Assembly (NCBI GenBank): GCA_023430425.1
Contig: JAEZAR010000307.1
Location: 1-9,116, forward strand
Length of the DNA stretch: 9,116 nucleotides
DNA from: Actinomycetes bacterium
Lineage (GTDB): Bacteria; Actinomycetota; Actinomycetes; Actinomycetales; Cellulomonadaceae
Reading direction: 5' to 3'
Part shown: positions 1 through 4,930 of the stretch, piece after piece
Position numbering within the stretch: the stretch's first letter is position 1
Layout: the number at the start of each line of letters is the position of its first letter
Position numbers and translations under genes: made by a program
The notes under the pieces: model-generated
Told to the model about the DNA's origin: nothing
What the model saw: the letters and a program-made list of their open reading frames with translations, nothing else
Database searches by the model: none

Positions 1-635
1 GCCGCGCGGTGGCCGACGAGCGGCTGCGGATCGCGCAGGAGCTGCACGACGTCATCGGGCACACCCTCGGCGTCATCGCGCTCCAGGCCGGCGTCGGGGC
101 CCACGTCATCGACGCGGACCCGGCCGAGGCGAAGGCCTGCTTGGTCTCGGTCTCCGAACGGAGCCGGGGTGCGCTCGCGGAGGTGCGGCGCATCCTCGGC
201 GCGCTGCGCACGGGGGAGGGCGAGACGTACGAGCCGCCCGTCGGCCTGGACGCGCTCGAGGCGCTGGCCGCCGAGCTCACCGCTGCCGGGCTGCCCGTCG
301 ACGTCCGCGTCGAGGGGACGGTGGACGACCTGCCCGCAGCCCTCGGCCTCACCGCGTACCGCGTGGTCCAGGAGGCGCTGACGAACGTCGTCAAGCACGC
401 CGGGCCCGCGCGGGCGACGGTGCGGGTGCGGCGGGCCGACGGCGCGCTCCTCGTCGAGGTCAGCGACGACGGCCGGGGTGCGCCCGTCGGGGCGGCCGCG
501 GGCGCCGTCGGCGGGCACGGGCACCTCGGGATGGGGGAGCGGGTCGCGGTGTGGGGCGGCGACCTCACCGCCGGCCCGGGCCCCGACGGCGGCTACCGCG
601 TCACGGCGCGCCTGCCCTTCGACGGTGCGGCGTGA
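1..635 (+). CDS. Sensor histidine kinase, DesK/NarX type (HisKA_3), C-terminal part
   Basis: This is the catalytic end of a two-component sensor kinase; its sensor and membrane part lie upstream of the window. The reading frame is open from base 3, so the GTG at base 9 is only an internal Val codon. Counting from it, the H-box reads RLRIAQELHDVIGH with the likely phosphorylated His at residue 13, the pattern of HisKA_3 dimerisation domains. The HATPase_c part follows: N-box EALTNVVKHA (Asn about 125), G1 box DDGRG (about 153-157) and G2-like HGHLGMGER (about 170-178), ending in RLPF. It would autophosphorylate on His and pass the phosphate to the response regulator whose GTG start overlaps this stop codon by 4 bases (GTGA), which implies translational coupling. 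The signal sensed cannot be told from this fragment. The family call is secure; the specific gene is not. Confidence 0.93.
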   Translation, partial: RAVADERLRIAQELHDVIGHTLGVIALQAGVGAHVIDADPAEAKACLVSVSERSRGALAEVRRILGALRTGEGETYEPPVGLDALEALAAELTAAGLPVDVRVEGTVDDLPAALGLTAYRVVQEALTNVVKHAGPARATVRVRRADGALLVEVSDDGRGAPVGAAAGAVGGHGHLGMGERVAVWGGDLTAGPGPDGGYRVTARLPFDGAA

Positions 636-1300
636 TCCGGGTCGCGGTCGTCGACGACGAGGCCCTCGTCCGTCGTGGGCTGAGCGTGCTGCTGCGCCTC
701 GAGCCCGACGTCGACGTGGTGGGCGAGGCGGAGGACGGCCCCGGCGGCGTGCGCCTCGTCCGCCGCGAGCGGCCCGACGTCGTGCTCATGGACATCCGGA
801 TGCCACGCGGGGACGGCCTCGCGGCCACCCGTGAGATCACCGCCGACCCGGCGACGGCGTCCACGCGCGTGCTGATCCTGACGACGTTCGACATGGACGA
901 GCACGTCTTCGCGGCGCTGCGCGCCGGCGCGAGCGGGTTCCTGCCCAAGGACACGGCGCCCGAGCAGCTGCTCGCGGCGATCCGGGTGGTCGCGGCCGGC
1001 GAGGCGCTGCTGGCGCCCTCCGCCACGCGGCGCCTCGTCGCGGAGTTCGTGCGGCGGGCCCCGGAGGCGCCGCGCACGCCGCCGCCCGGCCTCTCGTCGC
1101 TCACCGAGCGCGAGGTGGAGGTGCTGCGCGCCGTCGCCGCGGGCCGGTCCAACCAGGAGATCGCCGAGGACCTCGTGGTGTCCTACGGCACGGTGAAGAC
1201 CCACGTGAGCTCGCTGCTCATGAAGCTCGCCTGCCGGGACCGCGCCCAGCTCGTCGTCCTGGCCTACGAGGCCGGCGTCGTCGTGCCCGGCGGGCGCTGA
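632..1300 (+). CDS. Response regulator, NarL/LuxR (REC-HTH) family
   Basis: A 222-residue DNA-binding response regulator, the usual length for the family. The GTG start at 632 is chosen because the receiver domain begins at once (IRVAVVDDE) and it overlaps the kinase stop as GTGA. The receiver domain (about 1-120) has the acidic pair Asp8/Asp9, the phospho-acceptor Asp54 in VLMDIRMP, the switch Thr in LILTTFD (about 84) and Lys106 in GFLPKD. After a proline-rich linker (about 143-153) comes the LuxR-type helix-turn-helix (LTEREVEVL at about 157-165, then IAEDLVVSYGTVKTHVSSLL). All key residues are intact, so it should be a phosphorylation-controlled transcription regulator, partner of the upstream kinase. 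In actinobacteria such pairs often control a neighbouring transporter or stress response, but no such target is identifiable here. Confidence 0.95.
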   Translation: MIRVAVVDDEALVRRGLSVLLRLEPDVDVVGEAEDGPGGVRLVRRERPDVVLMDIRMPRGDGLAATREITADPATASTRVLILTTFDMDEHVFAALRAGASGFLPKDTAPEQLLAAIRVVAAGEALLAPSATRRLVAEFVRRAPEAPRTPPPGLSSLTEREVEVLRAVAAGRSNQEIAEDLVVSYGTVKTHVSSLLMKLACRDRAQLVVLAYEAGVVVPGGR

Positions 1301-1313
1301 CCACCCGGGCCAC
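1283..1313 (+). terminator. Possible terminator hairpin around the response regulator stop
   Basis: GTGCCCGG (1283-1290) can pair with CCGGGCCAC (1305-1313) with one bulged base, giving 8 pairs and a 14-base loop that holds the TGA stop. An alternative, mutually exclusive hairpin is CGGGCC (1306-1311) with GGCCCG (1318-1323). There is no U-tract, and such GC-rich stems arise by chance easily in this genome, so this is tentative. It fits the end of the two-component operon. Confidence 0.35.
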
Positions 1314-1337
1314 GGGCGGCCCGCGAGCCGCGGCACG

Positions 1338-1352
1338 GTCGACGCCGTCGAC
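1338..1352. repeat. Short perfect inverted repeat GTCGAC-GCC-GTCGAC
   Basis: Two copies of the self-complementary hexamer GTCGAC are separated by GCC, forming both a direct and an inverted repeat of 15 bases. It lies in the 151-base gap (1301-1451) between the response regulator and the unassigned gene, about 100 bases upstream of the latter's start. It could be a protein-binding site or a hairpin, or it could be chance in a sequence where GTCGAC-like words are common. Confidence 0.3.
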
Positions 1353-1401
1353 GCGTGCGTGCGCCACCGCCGCCGGCCTATCCCCGGCCGCGACCGGCGA
1401 T

Positions 1402-1407
1402 TACCCT
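1402..1407 (+). promoter_or_regulatory. Candidate -10 element (TACCCT) for the unassigned gene
   Basis: TACCCT fits the TANNNT pattern of actinobacterial housekeeping -10 elements and lies 44 bases upstream of the ATG at 1452, in one of the few AT-containing patches of the gap. No good -35 box is visible, which is common in high-GC actinobacteria but leaves this weakly supported. Confidence 0.3.
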
Positions 1408-1441
1408 CGAGCCAGCGGTGCTCCCATCGGCGCGGACCGAA

Positions 1442-1446
1442 GAAGG
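1442..1446 (+). promoter_or_regulatory. Ribosome binding site that fixes the start at 1452
   Basis: GAAGG lies 5 bases before the ATG at 1452. The frame is open further upstream (a GTG at 1359), but the extra 31 residues are Arg/Pro-rich with no ribosome site of their own, so the downstream ATG is preferred. Confidence 0.6.
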
Positions 1447-1451
1447 CCAGC

Positions 1452-2387
1452 ATGGTCTCTGCAGAGCGCGAGAACCTCACCCCCACCGACGACGGCGACG
1501 AGCCGGACCGCGGGGCTCCCGACCGGCTCATCTCCGACGTCGGCTCGGCCCACCTCGCCCGGGTCCGCGAGGCCATGGAGGTCGAGCTCGGGCGCCACCT
1601 GGCGCAGGGCGAGGGCCAGGGCATGGCCGTCATGGGCGGCGACGGCCTCGGGGCCTACCGCGACCACATCTTCACCGAGATCCTGCTCGAGCGGCCGTGG
1701 TTCACGCTCGCCTGGCCGGACCACCTGTACATCCCCGGCCAGGCCGACCACCGCCCGCACTGGATCGTCCCGCCGCCGGACGACCACCGGTACCGCTACG
1801 CGTACGCCGACGGCAGCGGGGCGAGCACCGCCGACGCCGGGACCGGGCGGCTGTTCAGCTGGGTCAACGTCTCCGGGCTGAACCCCGCCTACACGGGGTT
1901 CGCCGGCGTCGGGGCCGCCGTCCGGCCCGCCGCGACCCTGGCGTACCTCACCGTCGGCGCCGACGTCGACCTGCTCGCCGAGACGCGGTGGTGGTACCTG
2001 CCGGGGCCGGCGGCGGGGTACTCGACGTTCCGCTACCGCGGCACGGCGTACGTCGCGGTGTGGGCGATCGACCCGGTGAGCGGCGCGTGGGAGCTGCTGC
2101 GGCCGTACGGCGCCCGGACCCTGTTCGCCTTCGACGAGCGGGGGCAGGGCGGCACGGCCGTGGACTCCCGGCGGCACGCGTTCGACGACGTGCGGGCCAC
2201 CGTCCAGGTGCAGGGCGGTCGACGCTACGCGGTGACGGTGTCCTTCGAGGCGACGATCACCTACGACTGCCGTGACCGGGGCGGGCGGCCCTACGTCAAG
2301 GCCGAGGGCGACGACATCCGGCTGTGGGCGTCGATCGCAGGGTCGGTGCCGAGCATCAGCGCGACGACGAAGGTGCTCGTCCCGTAG
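1452..2387 (+). CDS. Unassigned 311-residue protein
   Basis: I do not recognise this protein. The start rests on a good ribosome site (GAAGG, 5 bases away). The first 25 residues are polar and acidic and look disordered; residues about 26-85 look helical; from about 160 the sequence alternates in a way typical of beta-strands (for example ATLAYLTV, TAYVAVWAI, RYAVTVSFEATI). It is rich in Trp and Tyr, with a notable WWYLPGP at about 180-186 and HWIVPPPDD at about 103-111, and has a single Cys (about 273). There is no signal peptide or membrane segment, so it is probably cytoplasmic. Codon usage matches the neighbours, so recent transfer is not suggested. It is monocistronic, between the two-component pair and the PfpI-like gene. 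No function is proposed; that it is a real gene is well supported by the start signal, length and composition. Confidence 0.82.
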   Translation: MVSAERENLTPTDDGDEPDRGAPDRLISDVGSAHLARVREAMEVELGRHLAQGEGQGMAVMGGDGLGAYRDHIFTEILLERPWFTLAWPDHLYIPGQADHRPHWIVPPPDDHRYRYAYADGSGASTADAGTGRLFSWVNVSGLNPAYTGFAGVGAAVRPAATLAYLTVGADVDLLAETRWWYLPGPAAGYSTFRYRGTAYVAVWAIDPVSGAWELLRPYGARTLFAFDERGQGGTAVDSRRHAFDDVRATVQVQGGRRYAVTVSFEATITYDCRDRGGRPYVKAEGDDIRLWASIAGSVPSISATTKVLVP

Positions 2388-2425
2388 GCGTCGGGCTCCT
2401 CCGGGAACGACGAGCGCCGGCGCAG

Positions 2426-2440
2426 GCCGGGACGCCCGGC
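2426..2440 (+). terminator. Possible terminator hairpin after the unassigned gene
   Basis: GCCGGG (2426-2431) and CCCGGC (2435-2440) form a perfect 6-pair stem with a 3-base loop, about 39 bases after the stop of the unassigned gene and upstream of the next gene's leader. No U-tract follows, as is usual in such GC-rich genomes, so this is tentative. Confidence 0.4.
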
Positions 2441-2466
2441 GGGATGCCGACCCCGGCCGTCGCGCC

Positions 2467-2472
2467 TACCGT
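2467..2472 (+). promoter_or_regulatory. Candidate -10 element (TACCGT) for the PfpI-like gene
   Basis: TACCGT fits TANNNT and lies 37 bases before the ATG at 2510. The surrounding word TACCGTCGAGGAG is close to the one before the CBS-domain gene (TACCGTCGGAGG at 3088), which favours a shared signal. No clear -35 box is present. Confidence 0.4.
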
Positions 2473-2496
2473 CGAGGAGACCCACGTCCACGAGAC

Positions 2497-2503
2497 GAAG
2501 GAG
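2497..2503 (+). promoter_or_regulatory. Strong ribosome binding site fixing the start at 2510
   Basis: GAAGGAG ends 6 bases before the ATG at 2510. The frame extends upstream to 2324, inside the previous gene, but that extension has no family similarity, and this site decides the start. Confidence 0.8.
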
Positions 2504-2509
2504 CACGCC

Positions 2510-3058
2510 ATGGCACACCTGACCGGCAAGGCCGTCGCCTTCCTCGCCACCGACGGTTTCGAGGACTCCGAGCTCACCGCGCCGTGGGAGGCGGTCACCG
2601 AGCACGGCGCCCGGGCGGTGCTCGTGTCGCCGGAGCAGGGGTCGATCACCGGCAAGAAGGGCCATGAGCAGGTCGTCGACGAGGCCGTGGCCGGCGCCGA
2701 CCCGAGCCGCTTCGACGCGCTCGTGCTGCCCGGCGGCGTCGTCAACGGCGACCACCTGCGCATGGACGACGACGCCGTCCGGTTCGCGCGGGCGTTCTTC
2801 GAGGCGCACAAGCCCGTGGGCGTGATCTGCCACGGCGGCTGGATCCTGGCGGACGCCGACGTCGTCCGCGGTCGCCGCATGACCTCCTACCCCAGCCTGC
2901 GGACCGACCTGCGCAACGCGGGCGCGACCTGGGTCGACGAGGAGGTCGTCGTGGACTCCGGTCTCGTCTCGAGCCGCACCCCGGACGACCTGCCAGCGTT
3001 CTGCGCGAAACTCGTCGAAGAGATCGCCGAGGGCGCGCACGAGGGCCAGACCGCCTGA
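2510..3058 (+). CDS. PfpI/DJ-1 family protein (class I glutamine amidotransferase-like)
   Basis: A 182-residue cytoplasmic protein of the DJ-1/PfpI superfamily, at the usual length. The nucleophile elbow is VICHGG with Cys107 followed by His108; the conserved acidic residue near the N-terminus is Glu18 in TDGFEDSE; DALVLPGG (about 69-76) is the typical strand and glycine turn. The C-terminal stretch with TSYPSLRTDLRNAGA and LVSSRTPDDLPAFC is characteristic of the PfpI/YhbO branch. Members have been described as proteases and as protein or glyoxal-adduct deglycases/glyoxalases, mostly linked to stress survival; which activity applies here cannot be read from the sequence. It has its own ribosome site (GAAGGAG) and candidate promoter, and a strong hairpin at its stop codon, so it is likely monocistronic. 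Family assignment is firm, biochemical role uncertain. Confidence 0.93.
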   Translation: MAHLTGKAVAFLATDGFEDSELTAPWEAVTEHGARAVLVSPEQGSITGKKGHEQVVDEAVAGADPSRFDALVLPGGVVNGDHLRMDDDAVRFARAFFEAHKPVGVICHGGWILADADVVRGRRMTSYPSLRTDLRNAGATWVDEEVVVDSGLVSSRTPDDLPAFCAKLVEEIAEGAHEGQTA

Positions 3059-3069
3059 CGGGTCTGGCC
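3044..3069 (+). terminator. Strong terminator-like hairpin with the stop codon in its loop
   Basis: GGCCAGACC (3044-3052) pairs perfectly with GGTCTGGCC (3061-3069): nine pairs with an 8-base loop, GCCTGACG, that contains the TGA stop (3056-3058) of the PfpI-like gene. This is the best hairpin I found in the window. No run of T follows, so termination would rely on the stem strength, as often assumed for actinobacteria. Confidence 0.65.
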
Positions 3070-3087
3070 GCGGCGCCGTTCGCCCCG

Positions 3088-3093
3088 TACCGT
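3088..3093 (+). promoter_or_regulatory. Candidate -10 element (TACCGT) for the CBS-domain gene
   Basis: TACCGT fits TANNNT, follows the terminator-like hairpin by 18 bases and precedes the ATG at 3161 by 67 bases. The flanking bases resemble those at 2467. No clear -35 box is seen. Confidence 0.35.
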
Positions 3094-3160
3094 CGGAGGG
3101 ACCGCGACGACGCCGGTCGCCGGAGCCTGGCGGGACGGGCGCGGACGACGGGAGTGGGCG

Positions 3161-3589
3161 ATGCGCGTCAACGACGTCCTGAAGCACAAGGGGAGCGCGG
3201 TCGTGACGATCGCGCCGGGCCGCAGCGTGCGCGAGCTGCTCGCGCTCCTGGCCGACCGCGGGATCGGTGCGGTCGTCGTCTCGGCCGACGGCGAGCACGT
3301 CGACGGGATCGTCAGCGAGCGCGACGTCGTGCGGCGCCTGCACGCGGGCGGTGACGGCGTCCTCGAGGGCCCCGTGACCGCGATCATGACCACCGAGGTG
3401 CGCACCTGCCGGCCGCAGGACCACCTCGACGAGCTCATGGCGGTGATGACCGAGGGGCGCATCCGGCACCTGCCGGTCGTCGAGGAGGACCGCCTCGTCG
3501 GCATCGTGAGCATCGGCGACGTGGTCAAGCAGCGGATCACCGAGATCTCCGACGAGCGCGACCAGCTGTCCGCCTACATCTCCCGGTGA
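3161..3589 (+). CDS. Two-CBS-domain protein
   Basis: A 142-residue soluble protein made almost entirely of a CBS pair (Bateman module). The first CBS motif spans about 5-62 (VRELLALLADRGIGAVVV, then GIVSERDVVRRL) and the second about 72-128 (PVTAIMTTEV, then IRHLPVVEEDRLVGIVSIGDVVK). The two S-[EI]-[RG]-D-V-V motifs are the usual end of each half and often contact adenine nucleotides. CBS pairs bind ligands such as AMP, ATP, SAM or NAD(H) and act as energy or redox sensors; with no fused effector domain the target here is unknown. The ATG has GGAG six bases upstream. It is separated by hairpins from both neighbours, so it is probably transcribed alone. A standalone CBS pair resembles mycobacterial Hrp1-type proteins, but orthology is not claimed. 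Confidence 0.93.
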   Translation: MRVNDVLKHKGSAVVTIAPGRSVRELLALLADRGIGAVVVSADGEHVDGIVSERDVVRRLHAGGDGVLEGPVTAIMTTEVRTCRPQDHLDELMAVMTEGRIRHLPVVEEDRLVGIVSIGDVVKQRITEISDERDQLSAYISR

Positions 3590-3613
3590 CCGGCGGGCCG
3601 GGCCGTCCGTCAC
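3586..3613 (+). terminator. Possible terminator hairpin spanning the CBS gene stop
   Basis: GTGACCGGCGG (3586-3596) can pair with CCGTCCGTCAC (3603-3613): ten pairs including one G-T, with one C-C mismatch and a 6-base loop. The TGA stop (3587-3589) lies in the left arm. It stands just before the candidate promoter of the LacI-type gene, so it would insulate the sugar locus from upstream transcription. Confidence 0.45.
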
Positions 3614-3617
3614 GGCC

Positions 3618-3623
3618 TAGGCT
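3618..3623 (+). promoter_or_regulatory. Candidate -10 element (TAGGCT) for the repressor gene
   Basis: TAGGCT fits TANNNT and lies 23 bases before the ATG at 3647, implying a leader of under 20 bases. It overlaps the 8-base palindrome GCCTAGGC (3615-3622), which might serve as part of an autoregulatory operator, but that is short and speculative. No -35 box is evident. Confidence 0.35.
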
Positions 3624-3646
3624 TCCGCCCGTCGAGGGGAGTCGCC

Positions 3647-4777
3647 ATGGCCAAGCGACCGACCGTGTACGACGTCGCGCAGCGGGCCGGCGTCTCCATC
3701 GCCACGGTCTCGTTCGCGTTCCGGCAGCCGGGGCGGGTGCGCGAGAGCACCCGCCGGGCCGTGATCGAGGCCGCGCGCGAGCTCGGCTACGTGCCCTCGG
3801 CGAGCGCCCGCGGGCTGGCGGAGAACCGCACCGGCGCGCTCGGGCTCTTCTCCTTCGACATGCTCCTCGAGTCCGACGGCACCCTGGGCGGCCGACCGGT
3901 CCGGGAGGACCCCGGGCCCTTCTTCGCCGGGCCCGGGGACGCGGCGCCGCGCGCCTTCGCCGACGACGCCGACCGCGAGGACTTCCGGGTCTTCCCGCTC
4001 TACGTCGACGAGGTCCAGCGCGGCTTCGAGCTCGAGTGCGCCCGCCGCGGTCGGGCCCTGCTCATCGGGAAGGGCCCGCGGGAGGAGGGCGCGGGCGTCA
4101 TCGACATCGCGAGCCGGGTGGACGGGATCGCGCTCTTCCCGGGCGCGCAGTCCGAGGAGTTCCTCCGACGGCTCGCGCGGCGGCTACCGGTCGTCGCGTT
4201 CGCGATGCCCTGGGGACCGGGGGAGGTCCACCACGTCCGGGTGGACAACGTCGGCGGGTCGCGCGCCCTCACCGAGCACCTGGTGCGGGCCCACGGCCGC
4301 ACCCGGGTCGAGTTCGTCGGGGCCGTCGAGATGACCGACTACGCCGAGCGCTTCGAGGGGATGCGGGCGGCGCTGGCCGACGCCGGCAGCCCGGTGCCCG
4401 ACGCCGTCCTCGACCCGACCCCGCTCGCGACCGACGACCCGTTCCCGGTCGTCCGGCACCTCGTCGCGCACGACCGGGCGGCGCTGCCCGACGCGCTCGT
4501 GTGCGCGAGCGACCAGCACGCCCTGGAGCTGCTGTGCGTGCTCCGCGACCTCGGCGTGCGGGTGCCGGACGACGTCGCGGTGACGGGCTTCGACGGCGTG
4601 GCCGCGGGCCGGATGTTCACCCCGTCCCTGACCACGTGCCGCCAGCCGATGGAGGCGATGGGCCGCCTGGCCGTGGACATCCTCACCGCCTCGCTGGAGG
4701 ACCCCGAGGCACCTCCGGTCGACGTCACGCTGCCGGTGCGCCCGCTCTTCCGGGAGTCGTGCGGCTGTCCGGGGTGA
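3647..4777 (+). CDS. LacI-family transcriptional regulator with an inserted loop
   Basis: A 376-residue sugar-responsive repressor, longer than the usual 330-350. The N-terminal helix-turn-helix is clear (TVYDVAQRAGVSIATVSFAF, 6-25), followed by the hinge region (YVPSASARGLAENRTGALGL, 48-67). The periplasmic-binding-like ligand domain follows, with conserved landmarks VRVDNVGGSRALTEHLV (about 197-213), DALVCASDQHALELL (about 282-296), VPDDVAVTGFDG (about 306-317) and the C-terminal SLTTCRQP. Between the first strand (LGLFSF) and the first helix (VDEVQRGFELEC) lies an extra acidic, Gly/Pro-rich segment of roughly 44 residues (about 72-115). The C-terminus ends in ESCGCPG. GAGGGGAG lies 5 bases before the ATG. 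Its position directly upstream of the ABC operon makes that operon its likely target, with the oligosaccharide or its product as inducer (inference). Confidence 0.94.
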   Translation: MAKRPTVYDVAQRAGVSIATVSFAFRQPGRVRESTRRAVIEAARELGYVPSASARGLAENRTGALGLFSFDMLLESDGTLGGRPVREDPGPFFAGPGDAAPRAFADDADREDFRVFPLYVDEVQRGFELECARRGRALLIGKGPREEGAGVIDIASRVDGIALFPGAQSEEFLRRLARRLPVVAFAMPWGPGEVHHVRVDNVGGSRALTEHLVRAHGRTRVEFVGAVEMTDYAERFEGMRAALADAGSPVPDAVLDPTPLATDDPFPVVRHLVAHDRAALPDALVCASDQHALELLCVLRDLGVRVPDDVAVTGFDGVAAGRMFTPSLTTCRQPMEAMGRLAVDILTASLEDPEAPPVDVTLPVRPLFRESCGCPG

Positions 4778-4795
4778 CCGGCGACCGCGCCCGGG

Positions 4796-4811
4796 TGTGA
4801 CGTCGCTCACT
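4796..4811. promoter_or_regulatory. CRP/GlxR-like palindrome TGTGA-N6-TCACT
   Basis: The 16-base site reads TGTGACGTCGCTCACT and differs from the CRP/GlxR consensus TGTGA-N6-TCACA only in the last base. It starts 18 bases after the stop of the LacI-type gene and lies about 120 bases upstream of the binding-protein start. Actinobacteria carry CRP-family regulators that use this consensus to control carbon uptake genes. Binding is inferred from the sequence only. Confidence 0.45.
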
Positions 4812-4818
4812 TCTCCGG

Positions 4819-4832
4819 TTGCGACCGTGCAA
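4819..4832. promoter_or_regulatory. Candidate LacI-type operator TTGC-N6-GCAA
   Basis: TTGCGACCGTGCAA has 4-base inverted arms with the spacing of known actinobacterial LacI/GalR-family operators such as the TTGC-N6-GCAA core of Streptomyces MalR sites, but its central six bases are not symmetric. It is in the gap between the repressor and the binding-protein gene, where an operator is expected. A weak promoter may follow (GTGACC at 4840-4845 as -35, the AT-richer patch 4862-4876 as -10); neither element is convincing. Confidence 0.3.
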
Positions 4833-4917
4833 AACCCGTGTGACCGTGACCTCAGGCGGTGGTTATGCGCTTAGATCAGGGCGCGCCGCAGCCGCCGACC
4901 GGTCATGGGGGACCCAC

Positions 4918-4924
4918 GAGGAGG
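4918..4924 (+). promoter_or_regulatory. Strong ribosome binding site fixing the start at 4931
   Basis: GAGGAGG ends 6 bases before the ATG at 4931. The frame is open to a GTG at 4859, but only the ATG at 4931 puts a proper lipoprotein signal peptide at the N-terminus. Confidence 0.85.
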
Positions 4925-4930
4925 CACGCG

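Noticed and set aside
593..1633. Minus-strand open frame of 346 codons
   Set aside because: Antisense shadow of the response regulator and the gap after it, with biased composition and no recognisable domain.
2291..3613. Minus-strand open frame of 440 codons
   Set aside because: It runs antisense through the well-supported PfpI-like and CBS-domain genes; composition is typical of a GC-bias shadow.
4769..4781. Hairpin CCGG-N5-CCGG at the LacI gene stop
   Set aside because: Only four pairs, too weak to call a terminator in such GC-rich sequence.
4880..4887. Palindrome GGCGCGCC in the operon leader
   Set aside because: A pure G/C 8-base palindrome is expected by chance at this composition and has no operator-like context.
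4859..4930. Upstream GTG start for the binding protein
   Set aside because: It would add 24 residues before the signal peptide and has no ribosome site, whereas the ATG at 4931 has GAGGAGG and gives a standard lipoprotein signal.
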